Source: Gallaecimonas xiamenensis 3-C-1 (GTDB taxonomy: Bacteria; Pseudomonadota; Gammaproteobacteria; Enterobacterales; Gallaecimonadaceae). Taken from it: a stretch of 64,000 nucleotides of DNA. Location of the stretch: the NCBI RefSeq assembly GCF_000299915.1, contig NZ_AMRI01000010.1:1-64000 (forward strand), in the 5' to 3' direction. Positions within the stretch are counted from its first letter, which is position 1; each line of letters begins with the position of its first letter. Of the stretch, positions 27,423-36,550 are shown piece after piece. A model generated the notes under the pieces. It was not told the origin of the DNA and did no database searches. It saw nothing but the letters and a program-made list of their open reading frames with translations. The translations under genes and the position numbers were made by a program.

Positions 27423-27682
27423 TGGCGGGCCCCTTCGCTGGTCAGGAAATCCAATGACTCCTTGATGGCGGCCTTGATCTGGCGGCGCAGGTTGTCCCAA
27501 TCGCCGTCTCCCATGTAGTAGAGGGCGTCCACGTCGTGGCGCACATAACGGGGTTGCACCTTGTTCAGCACCAGGCAGCACAGGTCGGCCCACTCTTCGC
27601 TGGGTAGATCGGGGGGGGACTGGTTTAGCTCGTCCAGCAGCAGGCGTTCAACCAGGTTGTGGATCTCATCACTCAGGTGCAT
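27419..27682 (-). CDS. ComFB-family small protein
   Basis: An 87-aa helical protein. E-I-H-N-L-V-E-R-L-L-L-D-E-L, then C-C-L-V-L-N-K-V-Q-P-R-Y-V and a C-terminal basic helix match the late-competence ComFB family (helix, a Cys-containing L-x-L-N-x-x-P-x-R-Y motif). The usual zinc-binding CxxC before that motif is reduced here to adjacent Cys residues. In gammaproteobacteria the role is unclear; a link to c-di-GMP or competence is known only for some homologues. Monocistronic. Confidence 0.65.
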   Translation of the reverse strand: MHLSDEIHNLVERLLLDELNQSPPDLPSEEWADLCCLVLNKVQPRYVRHDVDALYYMGDGDWDNLRRQIKAAIKESLDFLTSEGARH

Positions 27683-27768
27683 AGCAGGCTCTCCCTCTTG
27701 GGTCCACTCTAGTGTAGACCGCTGTAAATCATTAAGCTTGTTCCCCTTTTTGAATCTGGAGTGGCGAG

Positions 27769-28434
27769 ATGGAGATCTGTTTCGTACTGGTGAGGCCTGC
27801 CCGGCCAGAAAACATAGGGGCTGCGGCCAGGGCCATTAAAACCATGGGCTTCAGCCAGTTACGGGTAGTGGGGTCGGACGCGCACCTGGCACCCCAGGCC
27901 CAGTGGGTTGCCCACGGCGCCCAGGAGGTGATGGCGCAGATCCAGGCCTTTGACCAGCTCAAGGATGCCCTGGCTGACTGCGATCTGGCGGTGGGCACCA
28001 CGGCCCGGGCCCGCAGCGGCAAGCACATTTATCTGACACCCAACGAACTCAAGGCCCAGGCCCTGGCGCAGCAGGGTGCCGTCAGGCGTCTTGCCCTGGT
28101 CTTTGGTTGTGAGGAGTCAGGGCTTGCCAACGAGGAGCTGGAGCAGTGCCAGCTGCGTTCCTACCTGCCCTTGGCCCAGACCCAGCCGTCTTTGAACCTG
28201 GGCCAGGCGGTGATGCTGTACGCCTATGGCCTGCAGGATCTGGACCACGGCCAGGAACAGGAAACGGTAGCAGAAGGATTGCTGGTAACGGCCAGGACCC
28301 GTTTGGAGGCGGTGCTGGCCAAGGCCGAGATAGGGCCTGAGGAGGCGCCGGCTCAGTGGGCTATGGAAAACCTCAACCGGGCCGGCGAGCGGGACCTGAA
28401 ATTACTGCTGTTTATCCTTAACAAGCTGCTCTGA
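27769..28434 (+). CDS. SpoU/TrmJ-like RNA 2'-O-methyltransferase (YjtD type)
   Basis: A 221-aa SPOUT-fold enzyme closely following E. coli YjtD: I-C-F-V-L-V-R-P-A-R-P-E-N-I-G-A-A-A-R-A-I-K at the N-terminus (motif 1 with the catalytic Arg/Asn), L-V-F-G-C-E-E-S-G-L (motif 2) and P-S-L-N-L-G-Q-A-V (motif 3, the trefoil-knot SAM site). It should 2'-O-methylate tRNA or rRNA using SAM. The exact target is unassigned. The last 33 bases overlap the convergent alkaline phosphatase gene. Confidence 0.85.
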   Translation: MEICFVLVRPARPENIGAAARAIKTMGFSQLRVVGSDAHLAPQAQWVAHGAQEVMAQIQAFDQLKDALADCDLAVGTTARARSGKHIYLTPNELKAQALAQQGAVRRLALVFGCEESGLANEELEQCQLRSYLPLAQTQPSLNLGQAVMLYAYGLQDLDHGQEQETVAEGLLVTARTRLEAVLAKAEIGPEEAPAQWAMENLNRAGERDLKLLLFILNKLL

Positions 28435-29730
28435 ACCCTGGGTACCTGGCTGTACCAGGGCGATCAGGCGCTTGGCGATCTCGGTGTTGTCCAACAAGCC
28501 CTGGAAGGCTTCCTTGCCGGTGCCTGCGGCAAAGAGGGGCACATCTATGGCGGTGTGGCCTGTGGTGGTCCAGCCGGTGAGGCTGCGCTTATCGATCAGG
28601 CGCTTGATGGCTTTGACCAGGGCTTCGTCACCTTCACCCTTGGCGTTCATCAGCTTTTCGGTTTCGTCCTTGGCGGGGGTAAAGCCCAGCAGGGCAGGCA
28701 GGGCTTTGACCGGCTCCGCTTCCTGACCAAGGCGGGTGGCTATCACACCCGGTGAATGAGGGACCTTTCGCAGGAAGTCGGCTCGCCATTGGTACTTGCC
28801 GGCCGCCCCCAGGGTCAGGCCGCCGGTGCTGTGGTCGGCGGTGACCACCAACAGGGTATCGTCGCGGCTTTCGGTAAAGTCCTTGGCCCAGCGGATGGCA
28901 TCGGCAAAGTCTTTCATTTCGTGCATGGCGGTAACGATGTCGTTGTCGTGGCCTGCCCAGTCAATCTGGCTGCCTTCCACCAACAACACAAAACCCTTGT
29001 CGTTTTGGGCCAAGAGAGTGGCGGCCTTGGCGGTCAGGGCTGCCAACCTTGGCCCCTGTTTGTCGTCGATGGCGCTGGGCAGAGCCACGTCGGCGAACAG
29101 TCCTAGGGCCGGCAGCGCGGTGAGGGCCGCCAGGCCGGCATTGTCATGGACATAGTGGTAACCCTGGGCCTCGAATTCGGCCACCAGGTCGCGGTCCTGG
29201 CGCTGGAAGTATTGGCTGCCGCCACCGAACATCAGGTCGGCGCGAAACTGCCCGTCCACCCTGTCATCGAAGAAAGCGTCGGCGATGGCGTTGTAGTTGG
29301 AGCGGTTCTCGTTGTGGGCCAGGAAGGCGGCCGGGGTGGCATGGTTGATCTGGGACGTGACGGCAATGCCGGTGCTCTTGCCTTGGCGTTTGGCGATTTC
29401 CATGATGGAGGCCAAAGCCACTTTTTGGCGATCAACCCCGACGGCACCGTTGTAGGTCTTGTGGCCTGTAGCCAGGGCGGTGGCGGCCGCCGCCGAGTCG
29501 GTCACTACCGTGTCGGGTTCGTCCGGGTAAGTGCTGGCCATGCCGCTTAGCAACTGGTCAAAGACGGTGCTTTCTACCACAGGGGTGGTGGGATCGTCGG
29601 CAAAATAACGGTAGCCGCTGGTGTAGGCCGGGCCCATGCCGTCGCCTATCATCAGGATAATGTTCTTGGGCTCCTTGGCCGCCGCCGTCAGGCTGAAAAG
29701 GGCTGCTGCAATGGCAAGAGATTTACGCAT
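28402..29730 (-). CDS. Alkaline phosphatase (PhoA/ALP family)
   Basis: A 442-aa periplasmic phosphomonoesterase with a signal peptide (MRKSLAIAAALFSLTAAA). The metal and nucleophile motifs are I-L-M-I-G-D-G-M-G near residue 27, VVTDSAAAATALATGHKTYN near residue 76 with the catalytic Ser, EGSQIDWAGHDND near residue 254, T-A-D-H-S-T-G-G and a late T-G-H-T-A. It resembles the Bacillus/Vibrio-type enzymes more than E. coli PhoA. No Pho box is visible in the 52 bases between aceK and this gene, which may be read through from aceK. The 3' end overlaps the methyltransferase gene. Confidence 0.9.
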   Translation of the reverse strand: MRKSLAIAAALFSLTAAAKEPKNIILMIGDGMGPAYTSGYRYFADDPTTPVVESTVFDQLLSGMASTYPDEPDTVVTDSAAAATALATGHKTYNGAVGVDRQKVALASIMEIAKRQGKSTGIAVTSQINHATPAAFLAHNENRSNYNAIADAFFDDRVDGQFRADLMFGGGSQYFQRQDRDLVAEFEAQGYHYVHDNAGLAALTALPALGLFADVALPSAIDDKQGPRLAALTAKAATLLAQNDKGFVLLVEGSQIDWAGHDNDIVTAMHEMKDFADAIRWAKDFTESRDDTLLVVTADHSTGGLTLGAAGKYQWRADFLRKVPHSPGVIATRLGQEAEPVKALPALLGFTPAKDETEKLMNAKGEGDEALVKAIKRLIDKRSLTGWTTTGHTAIDVPLFAAGTGKEAFQGLLDNTEIAKRLIALVQPGTQGSEQLVKDKQQ

Positions 29731-29782
29731 CCTGTTGTCTCATATCGTTTTTATTAATGGTTAGTCTAGCAGCAAGCCCCTT

Positions 29783-31399
29783 TTAGAAGCGAAGGGCTTT
29801 GGGGTAGGGGAAGAAGTCCCCCAGCTGCTGGGCCTGAGCTTGTTGCTGGGCCTGCTGCCAAAAATCGGGGCTGAACAGCTCTGCAAATTCCTCCCCCAAC
29901 ACGGCCTTGGCGTCGTCACCCACACACAGAAAATACCGGAATTCTTCGGGGAATACGTCACCGGGGCAGACGCTGGGTTCGCTGCACAAATGGTCTTGGT
30001 CATACTGGGCTGGGGGAAGGGCGCGAAAGGTCACGTCGCTAAGGGGGCAAAGTTCATCATAGTCATAGAAGATGACTCGTCCATGACGGGTCACCCCAAA
30101 ATTCTTAAACAGCATATCGCCGGGGAAAATGCCGGCAGTGGCAATGTCCTTGAGGGCCTGGCCGTATTCCCGAAGGATATCCCGGCGCCGCTCCGGCCAC
30201 TGGCCTAGGGCGATGTTCATGGGGGTCATGCGCCGCTCTGTGAAACAGTGGCTGAGCAGCAGCCAGTCTCCTTCTATGCGCACCCGGCTGGCGCAGCTTT
30301 GGGTCAGCTCGGCCAGGGTGTCTGAATCGAAATGGCTCAGGGGCAGGCGCAGGTCGACAAACTCCTGAGTGTCGGCCATGCGGCCCACCCGGTCGTGGCG
30401 CTGCACCAGGTGGTAGCGCTCTACCACCTGCTCGGCGGTCACCGATTTCGAATCCCCGAAGCGATCGCGGATCACCTTGAACACCTGGTCCTGCCCTTCC
30501 AGGGTAAAGACCATCATTACCAGGCCGGCGATACCCGGGGCGGTGATAAAGCGCCCCTGGCGGGCCAGGGCGTCTTCCAGTTCACTTATCACCAGGCTCT
30601 TGCCGTGCTTGTAATAGCCCAAGGCGTTATAGAGCTCTGAGGCGGGCTTATGAGGCATCAAAGAGCGCAGGAAATCCAGCTGGGCCGAGGGGGTGGGGCT
30701 TAGGGACAAAAAGTCGGAGCGGGCAAAGCCAAACAGCACCGACAAATGGTCTTTTTGAAAGAGCAGGGCATCCACCTTGAGCTGGCCTCTGTGGTTAAGC
30801 AGGGCGATGGCAAAGGGAATGGCCAGGTGATCGGTATTGAGGCGCCCCACCAGGTAGCAGCCCTTGTTGCGGTAGAAGGGCTCGGTCAGCACATCCAGAT
30901 GCAGGGGGTAGTCGCTGCGGCTGAGCATGGGAGCCAGGCGCTGGGCCAACTGGGTGGCGGCATTGCCCTTGTATTTAAGGGCCATGGGCAGGTTGGCGCT
31001 GTCGAGCACCGCTTCCATGACGGCGGCCAGGTCCTGCTTCATGGGCAGGCGCAGATAAGGGGCCAGGGCAATGGGGGCAAATTCACGGCCGTTAAAGGGC
31101 CTGTCCTCCCCCGGCTGCAGCCGGGCATAAACCGAGTTGAAGAAGGTCAAAGCCAGTTCCCTGGCCGGGTGCTGGCTCAGGGCCTGTAAAAAGCCGGCTT
31201 TGAGCCTTGGCCAATCCAGCAGGCTGCCATTGAGGCTGGTCACCAGTTCATGGACCACCTGGTCGTGACGTTCGAAGCGAACCCGGCTCAGCTGCTGCAG
31301 GCCGTGCCAGTCGGCGTCGGCAAAACATTGGCTGGCCTTGGCGGTCAGGTGGAGGAAGTCTTGCCAGTAGGCGCGAAATGTCTGGCTGATGGGGTCCAT
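29783..31399 (-). CDS. aceK: Isocitrate dehydrogenase kinase/phosphatase
   Basis: A 538-aa bifunctional enzyme that phosphorylates and dephosphorylates isocitrate dehydrogenase, directing carbon into the glyoxylate shunt. Diagnostic segments: [14 protein letters not shown], the ATP-binding region, and [20 protein letters not shown] then F-Y-D-Y-D-E with the catalytic Asp. It is a little shorter than E. coli AceK (578 aa). I start at the ATG at 31399 (AAAGGA five bases upstream); another ATG two codons earlier touches that site. Unlike enterics, it is not in the aceBA operon, which lies 26 kb away. Confidence 0.93.
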   Translation of the reverse strand: MDPISQTFRAYWQDFLHLTAKASQCFADADWHGLQQLSRVRFERHDQVVHELVTSLNGSLLDWPRLKAGFLQALSQHPARELALTFFNSVYARLQPGEDRPFNGREFAPIALAPYLRLPMKQDLAAVMEAVLDSANLPMALKYKGNAATQLAQRLAPMLSRSDYPLHLDVLTEPFYRNKGCYLVGRLNTDHLAIPFAIALLNHRGQLKVDALLFQKDHLSVLFGFARSDFLSLSPTPSAQLDFLRSLMPHKPASELYNALGYYKHGKSLVISELEDALARQGRFITAPGIAGLVMMVFTLEGQDQVFKVIRDRFGDSKSVTAEQVVERYHLVQRHDRVGRMADTQEFVDLRLPLSHFDSDTLAELTQSCASRVRIEGDWLLLSHCFTERRMTPMNIALGQWPERRRDILREYGQALKDIATAGIFPGDMLFKNFGVTRHGRVIFYDYDELCPLSDVTFRALPPAQYDQDHLCSEPSVCPGDVFPEEFRYFLCVGDDAKAVLGEEFAELFSPDFWQQAQQQAQAQQLGDFFPYPKALRF

Positions 31400-31470
31400 G
31401 GGCATCCTTTACTTGCACCGGCCGGCGGCCTTGGGCAGCATGGGCGCCACCAAAATCGAGGAGCCGAGCC

Positions 31471-32133
31471 ATGAGCAAAGAATGGGCCGACATCATAGGT
31501 GGCGAAAAGCAAAAGCCGTATTTCCAGGCCGTGATGTCCAGAGTACAGGCAGCCAGGGACAGCGGCCAAGTGATTTATCCCCCCAAGGACGAGGTGTTCA
31601 ACGCCTTTCGTTTTACCGAGTTTGAGCAGGTACGGGTGGTGATCCTCGGCCAGGACCCCTACCACGGCCCGGGCCAGGCCCATGGCCTGTGCTTTTCGGT
31701 AAAAGGGGAGGTGCCGCCGCCCCCTTCCTTGCAGAACATGTTCAAGGAACTGGCTACTGATATTCCCGGTTTTCAGCACCCAGGCCATGGCAACCTGGAA
31801 GCCTGGGCCCGCCAGGGGGTGCTGCTGCTCAACACCGTGTTGACGGTGGAAGGGGGCAAGGCCCATGCCCATGCCGGCTGGGGCTGGGAAACCTTCACCG
31901 ACGCAGTGATCGCCGCTTTGAACGAGCAGCGCCAGGGCCTGGTGTTTTTGCTTTGGGGCAGCCATGCCCAGAAAAAAGGCGCCATGATCGACAGGGAGCG
32001 TCACCATGTGCTGACCGCCCCCCACCCCTCGCCCCTGTCGGCCCATCGGGGCTTTCTGGGCTGTCGCCACTTTTCCCAGGCCAACGCCATACTGATGCGC
32101 CAAGGGCTTGATCCCATCGACTGGCAGAGCTGA
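31471..32133 (+). CDS. ung: Uracil-DNA glycosylase
   Basis: A 220-aa family 1 UDG removing uracil from DNA. Motifs: [20 protein letters not shown] with catalytic Asp near residue 60, [10 protein letters not shown], the L-L-W-G-S strand, and [11 protein letters not shown] with catalytic His. Length and order match E. coli Ung (229 aa). It diverges from aceK with a 71-bp gap. Confidence 0.97.
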   Translation: MSKEWADIIGGEKQKPYFQAVMSRVQAARDSGQVIYPPKDEVFNAFRFTEFEQVRVVILGQDPYHGPGQAHGLCFSVKGEVPPPPSLQNMFKELATDIPGFQHPGHGNLEAWARQGVLLLNTVLTVEGGKAHAHAGWGWETFTDAVIAALNEQRQGLVFLLWGSHAQKKGAMIDRERHHVLTAPHPSPLSAHRGFLGCRHFSQANAILMRQGLDPIDWQS

Positions 32134-32194
32134 TCCGGCACTGTCTTGAACGGGGGTCTACTATCCTTAAATGGTGTAGTAAGGAGGACCCCCT

Positions 32195-32728
32195 ATGCTG
32201 GATTTGCTGCGTCAGGACCATCATCGTATTCGTCGTCTCTTGGCCCTGCTGGACGCCAAGGCGGCGGCCATTCGCGCCGAGCAGGAGATCCAATACGATC
32301 TGCTCAAGGATGTGCTGGATTACCTTCATCATTACGTAGACGGTGTGCACCACAGTGAAGAGGACGAGCTGCTGGCGATACTGGCAGACGACAACCTCAA
32401 GGCAGACATCAAGCGTCAGCACCACAAGCTGGACGACGCCACCCAATGCCTGGGTCAACGGGTGGACATGGTGCTGCTGGATGCGGTGGTGCCCCAGGAC
32501 GAGATGTTAAGGTCCTTGGAAGAATTCATCTGCGAGCAGCGGGCACATTTGGCCTTTGAAGAGGAAAAACTCTTCCCTGTGCTTGAAGCCAAGCTCAGCA
32601 CTCAGGACTGGGCCGCAGTGCGCCAGCGCCTGGAACAAAAAGCCGAGAAAGACCCTTTGTTCGGCGCCGAGGTGCGTGCCGACCACAGGGCGCTCTGGGA
32701 ACGGCTTAACGAGGAAACCGAGGAATAA
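32195..32728 (+). CDS. Hemerythrin-like (HHE) domain protein
   Basis: A 177-aa four-helix protein. Helix 1 DHHRIRRLLALLDAK, H-H-Y-V-D-G-V-H-H-S-E-E-D-E-L, K-R-Q-H-H-K-L-D-D-A and H-L-A-F-E-E-E-K-L-F-P give the His/Glu ligands of a di-iron hemerythrin site. Relatives sense or bind O2/NO or protect iron-sulphur clusters. AAGGAGGACC precedes the ATG. Monocistronic with a strong terminator. Confidence 0.85.
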   Translation: MLDLLRQDHHRIRRLLALLDAKAAAIRAEQEIQYDLLKDVLDYLHHYVDGVHHSEEDELLAILADDNLKADIKRQHHKLDDATQCLGQRVDMVLLDAVVPQDEMLRSLEEFICEQRAHLAFEEEKLFPVLEAKLSTQDWAAVRQRLEQKAEKDPLFGAEVRADHRALWERLNEETEE

Positions 32729-32756
32729 AAAAAGCCCGGCTTAAGCCGGGCTTTTT
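32727..32756. terminator. Bidirectional terminator after the hemerythrin gene
   Basis: AAAAAAAGCCCGGC TTAA GCCGGGCTTTTT between convergent genes. Confidence 0.88.
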
Positions 32757-32762
32757 GCGCTG

Positions 32763-32945
32763 CTAGATATCCAGGCGGTCTAGCGAATACTCGCTGTTCC
32801 AATCGATGTCTTCGAGCTCGCGTTTGAGGCGGTACCTTTCCTTGAGGCTTTCGATTTCACGCCAGCGCCGTTTCTTACTGCCACGGCCCTTGCTTTCACG
32901 TTTATCCCCGGTCAGAACAGACTGCAGATCCAACAAATCGTCCAT
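32763..32945 (-). CDS. DUF3545 family small protein
   Basis: A 60-aa highly charged protein: M-D-D-L-L-D start, a basic stretch (RGSKKRRWREIESLKERYRL), then an acidic end. This is the pattern of DUF3545 proteins of Shewanella and Vibrio, whose function is unknown. The basic helix could bind nucleic acid, but that is a guess. GGGGAGG lies just upstream of the ATG. Confidence 0.7.
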   Translation of the reverse strand: MDDLLDLQSVLTGDKRESKGRGSKKRRWREIESLKERYRLKRELEDIDWNSEYSLDRLDI

Positions 32946-33028
32946 GGAACCTCCCCGCTGTAGGAATTGTTGTCACGCATTAATTACCACGCGAGGCTCA
33001 AAAATAAAACACCTTTGTTGCACTTGTG

Positions 33029-34681
33029 TTAAAGCGCGCCACCTTTTTGCTGTTGTTGGCGAAAACGGGCAATAAGGCCGTTGGTGGAGCTGTCCAGATC
33101 CAGCGGCTGGCTTTGGTCTTCGAGCTTGTCCAGCACCGCGTTGCCCAGCACCTTGCCCAGTTCTACCCCCCATTGGTCGAAGGAGTTCAGGTCCCAAATC
33201 AGGCCCTGTACCAGCACCTTGTGTTCGTAAAGGGCGATAAGGGCACCCAGGGTCTGGGGGGTCACCTTGTCCATCAGCAGGGTATTGGAAGGGCGGTTGC
33301 CGGGCATTACCTTATGGGGGGCCAGGGCGGCAACCTCGGCCTCGCCCAGTCCGGCTTGGCGCAGTTCCCCTTGGGCTTCGGCCAGGGTCTTGCCCTGCAT
33401 CAGCGCCTGGCTTTGGGCAAAGCAGTTGGACGCCAGCATGGCGTGGTGGCGGCCCAGCTTATAGTGGCTCTCAAGGGGCAGGATAAAGTCGGCCGGGATC
33501 AGCTGCTTGCCTTGGTGCAGCAATTGGTGGAAGGCGTGCTGGCCATTGGTGCCCTCGGCGCCCCAGATAACGGGGCCGGTCAGGTGGCTGATGGCGCTGC
33601 CGTCCTGGTGACAGCCCTTGCCGTTGGACTCCATATCCAGTTGCTGTACATAGCCGGGCAGGGCGCGCAGGCCATGGTCGTAAGGCAGCAGGGCATGGGA
33701 ACTGGCCCCTTGGTAGTTGATATAGCTGACGCCGATTAGGGCCATCAGCGCCGGCATGTTGGCGCTGATGGGGGCGCTGACAAAGTGCTGGTCCATGTCC
33801 CTGGCGCCGGCCAGCAGCGCCTCGAAGTTGGCCATGCCGATGGCCAGGGCGATGGGCAGGCCGATGGCGGACCAAAGGGAGTAACGGCCGCCGACCCAAT
33901 CCCACATGGGAAAGCAATTCTGGGCGGCAATACCGAAGGCTTCGGCCTTGGGCACGTTGGCGGTCACCGCCACAAAGTGTTTGGCCAAGTCCTCAAAGCT
34001 GGCGCCGGCGGCCTTGAGCCAATCCCGGGCACTTTCGCTGTTGCTGAGGGTTTCCTGGGTGCCAAAGGACTTGGAGGCGGTAATAAAGAGGGTGGTTTGC
34101 GGGTCGAGGCCGGCCAGCTTGTCGGCCAGGGCGGCGCCGTCGATGTTGGCCACGTAGTGCACCGCTACCTTGCGCTGCCAGAAGGGCTTGAGGGCTTCGG
34201 TCACTATCTTGGGGCCAAGGAAGGACCCACCGATACCTATGCTCACCACGTCGGTAATGGCCTTGCCGGTAAAGCCCAGCCAGCGGCCCTGGTAGAGGCT
34301 GTCGACAAAGGTGGCCATCTTGGCCAGGGTCTGGCTCACTTCCTGGCTGACCTTGACGCCATCCACCATCACGTCACTATCGACACTGCCACGCAGGGCG
34401 CAATGCAGCACGGCACGCCCTTCGGTGTGGTTGATGGGCTGGCCCTTAAACATGGCTTTTATCTTGCCCTCAAGGCCGGCTTCTTCGGCCAGGCGCGCAA
34501 AGAGGGCCAGGGTCTGTTCGTTGAGGTGATTCTTGCTGTAGTCCAGGGTCAGGCCGGCGGCATCCAGGCTGTAACGCTCACCCCGGCTCGGGTCCTGGCG
34601 GAACAGGGTTTTGAGATCCGGCAGGTCGTCAAGGTGCTGGGCTAGGGCGTCATTGCATGGGTATCGGGTCAATCCGGTCAT
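33029..34681 (-). CDS. pgi: Glucose-6-phosphate isomerase
   Basis: A 550-aa enzyme interconverting glucose-6-P and fructose-6-P. Signatures: [23 protein letters not shown], the PGI signature [15 protein letters not shown], catalytic Glu in the [10 protein letters not shown] region, and K-V-M-P-G-N-R-P-S. Length equals E. coli Pgi (549). I start at the ATG at 34681 with AGAGGAAGCC upstream; a longer frame from 34726 overlaps the tal terminator. It lies downstream of tal. Confidence 0.97.
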   Translation of the reverse strand: MTGLTRYPCNDALAQHLDDLPDLKTLFRQDPSRGERYSLDAAGLTLDYSKNHLNEQTLALFARLAEEAGLEGKIKAMFKGQPINHTEGRAVLHCALRGSVDSDVMVDGVKVSQEVSQTLAKMATFVDSLYQGRWLGFTGKAITDVVSIGIGGSFLGPKIVTEALKPFWQRKVAVHYVANIDGAALADKLAGLDPQTTLFITASKSFGTQETLSNSESARDWLKAAGASFEDLAKHFVAVTANVPKAEAFGIAAQNCFPMWDWVGGRYSLWSAIGLPIALAIGMANFEALLAGARDMDQHFVSAPISANMPALMALIGVSYINYQGASSHALLPYDHGLRALPGYVQQLDMESNGKGCHQDGSAISHLTGPVIWGAEGTNGQHAFHQLLHQGKQLIPADFILPLESHYKLGRHHAMLASNCFAQSQALMQGKTLAEAQGELRQAGLGEAEVAALAPHKVMPGNRPSNTLLMDKVTPQTLGALIALYEHKVLVQGLIWDLNSFDQWGVELGKVLGNAVLDKLEDQSQPLDLDSSTNGLIARFRQQQQKGGAL

Positions 34682-34696
34682 GGCTTCCTCTGGCAA

Positions 34697-34720
34697 TAAA
34701 AAAGGGGCCCTTGGGCCCCG
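34697..34720 (-). terminator. Terminator between tal and pgi
   Basis: Minus strand GGGGCCC AAG GGGCCCC-type stem followed by TTTTTT, a few bases after the tal stop and just before the pgi ribosome-binding site; it may attenuate pgi rather than fully separate it. Confidence 0.75.
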
Positions 34721-34726
34721 GTGCAA

Positions 34727-35677
34727 TTAGAGTTTCGCCGACAGCAGCGAGGCCAGCTTCTCCTGGTCCTCGGCAAACTTGCGGATACCCTCGGCCAGTT
34801 TTTCTACGGCCATGGCATCCTGGTTGTGCTGCCAACGGTACTGGGCCTCGTTCAGGGGTTCGGGGCGCGGCTTGCGCTCCTTGCTCGGTTGCAGCTTGGC
34901 CACCACGGGGGCGTCGCTGGCTTCCAGTTCGGCCAGCAGCGAAGGCCCTATGGTCAGGCGGTCGCAGCCGGCCAGTTCCAGGATCTCACCGGTGTTCCTG
35001 AAGGAGGCTCCCATGACCACGGTGGGGTAACCATGGTCCTTGAAATAGCTGTAAATTTGGGCAACAGACAATACGCCTGGGTCTTCTGCCGGGCTGTAGT
35101 CCTTGCCGGTGCTGGCTTTATACCAGTCGAGGATGCGGCCCACAAAGGGCGAGATCAGATAAACCCCGGCTTCGGCGCAGGCCCTGGCCTGTGCAAAGGA
35201 GAACAGCAGGGTCAGGTTGCAGTTGATCCCTTCCTGCTCCAGCACTTCGGCGGCACGGATCCCTTCCCAGGTGGCGGCGATTTTGATCAGTATCCGATCT
35301 TTTTCGACACCGGCTTCCTTGTAGAGGGCGACCAGCTTACGGGCTTTGTCCAGGGTGGCCTGGGTATCGAAGGACAGCCTGGCGTCCACCTCGGTGGAAA
35401 TGCGCCCCGGTACTATGTCGAGAATGGCCACACCGAAATTGACGGCCAGCTTGTCCATGGCGTTGTCCAGCTGTACCTGGGCCTCGCCCCCATAGAGCCT
35501 GGCATAGGCAAGGGCATCGTCGACCAGGGACTGGTACTCGGCCAGGCCGGCAGCCTTGAGGATCAGCGACGGGTTGGTGGTCGCATCCTGGGGCTGGTAA
35601 CGACGAATGGCCTCAATTTCGCCGGTATCCGCTACGATGGTGGTAAAGCTACCCAGCTGGGAAAGTTGGTTGGCCAT
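34727..35677 (-). CDS. tal: Transaldolase
   Basis: A 316-aa class I aldolase of the pentose phosphate pathway. [11 protein letters not shown] near residue 31 and [20 protein letters not shown] near residue 128 carry the two transaldolase signatures; the Lys of I-K-I-A forms the Schiff base. G-R-I-L-D-W-Y and G-A-S-F-R-N follow. Length matches TalB (317). It is followed by pgi on the same strand; a HexR-like 15-mer lies upstream. Confidence 0.96.
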   Translation of the reverse strand: MANQLSQLGSFTTIVADTGEIEAIRRYQPQDATTNPSLILKAAGLAEYQSLVDDALAYARLYGGEAQVQLDNAMDKLAVNFGVAILDIVPGRISTEVDARLSFDTQATLDKARKLVALYKEAGVEKDRILIKIAATWEGIRAAEVLEQEGINCNLTLLFSFAQARACAEAGVYLISPFVGRILDWYKASTGKDYSPAEDPGVLSVAQIYSYFKDHGYPTVVMGASFRNTGEILELAGCDRLTIGPSLLAELEASDAPVVAKLQPSKERKPRPEPLNEAQYRWQHNQDAMAVEKLAEGIRKFAEDQEKLASLLSAKL

Positions 35678-35701
35678 GGTTCCCTCTTGTCATGGAATGT
35701 A

Positions 35702-35716
35702 TGAAAATTACTTACA
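35702..35716 (-). promoter_or_regulatory. Possible HexR site upstream of tal-pgi
   Basis: Minus strand TGTAAGTAATTTTCA matches 12 of 15 positions of the HexR consensus as I remember it (TGTAATWWWATTACA), 25 bases upstream of the tal ATG. In Shewanella, HexR is reported to control central sugar genes including tal-pgi. Confidence 0.35.
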
Positions 35717-35826
35717 AAATGCCAGCGCTGTTAACTGGAAAAGTCAGCTTAGCCAGGGTAAAAGAGAATTTCAGCTGATAAAAAAGCCGAAAACGCTTTC
35801 CCACTCAACTGGTCGGATCAGAGCAA

Positions 35827-36363
35827 ATGAAATCGAGCAACATCACCCTGGTGCTACGGGTATGGCAGGGGGACATCACCACCCTGCCGGTGGATGCCAT
35901 CGTCAATGCCGCCAATCCGTCCCTGTTGGGAGGCGGTGGCGTGGATGGCGCCATTCACCGCAGTGCCGGGCCCGAGCTGAAGACCTATTGCGCCGGCCTT
36001 GGTGGCTGTGAAACCGGCCAGGCCAAACTTAGCCCGGGCTTTGCCCTGCCCAGCCAATATGTGGTGCATACGGTGGGGCCGGTCTGGCACGGCGGTGGCC
36101 AGCAGGAGGCGTTGGCCCTGGCCGCCTGCTATCGCAACAGCCTGTTGCTGGCGGATGCCGAGGGAGTGGTAAGCCTGGCGTTCCCTGCCATCAGTTGCGG
36201 TGTCTACGGTTACCCGGCCAGGGAAGCGGCCCAGGTAGCCGTGAACAGCCTATGTCAGGCCTTTGAAGACTGCCATCTGTCCAAGCAGATCTGGCTGGTG
36301 GGGTACGACCAGCATCAGTGCACCCTTTGGCAAGAAGCCCTGGCAGCAAGGCCCAGCTTATAA
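35827..36363 (+). CDS. Macrodomain O-acetyl-ADP-ribose deacetylase (YmdB-like)
   Basis: A 178-aa macrodomain. WQGDITTLPVDAIVNAANPS, then L-L-G-G-G-G-V-D-G-A-I-H-R and F-P-A-I-S-C-G-V-Y-G-Y-P are the ADP-ribose-binding loops, with the catalytic Asn/Asp of N-A-A-N and G-V-D-G-A. E. coli YmdB hydrolyses O-acetyl-ADP-ribose and modulates RNase III. Monocistronic between tal and the porin; the ribosome-binding site is weak (GAGCAA). Confidence 0.88.
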   Translation: MKSSNITLVLRVWQGDITTLPVDAIVNAANPSLLGGGGVDGAIHRSAGPELKTYCAGLGGCETGQAKLSPGFALPSQYVVHTVGPVWHGGGQQEALALAACYRNSLLLADAEGVVSLAFPAISCGVYGYPAREAAQVAVNSLCQAFEDCHLSKQIWLVGYDQHQCTLWQEALAARPSL

Positions 36364-36470
36364 ATTCCCTTCTTAGTTTCTGATTTTCATCGGCTTTCTT
36401 TGCGCTTGCCCGGGCGCCGATAGAAAACGTTTGCTATTTTTCTCGGCATAAGGCTTCTCGGGAAATAAAA

Positions 36471-36488
36471 CTGTCACAAACCTTTGCC
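36471..36488 (+). promoter_or_regulatory. Possible partial Pho box upstream of the porin
   Basis: One perfect half-site CTGTCAC preceded by AAAA and followed, after AAAC, by the poor match CTTTGCC, 63 bases before the porin ATG. Confidence 0.35.
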
Positions 36489-36550
36489 AAGATGCCGCCG
36501 TTCGCCGAAAGGCCTTTCGTGCTTGTGCACACTTTTTTGGGTAAGAAAAA

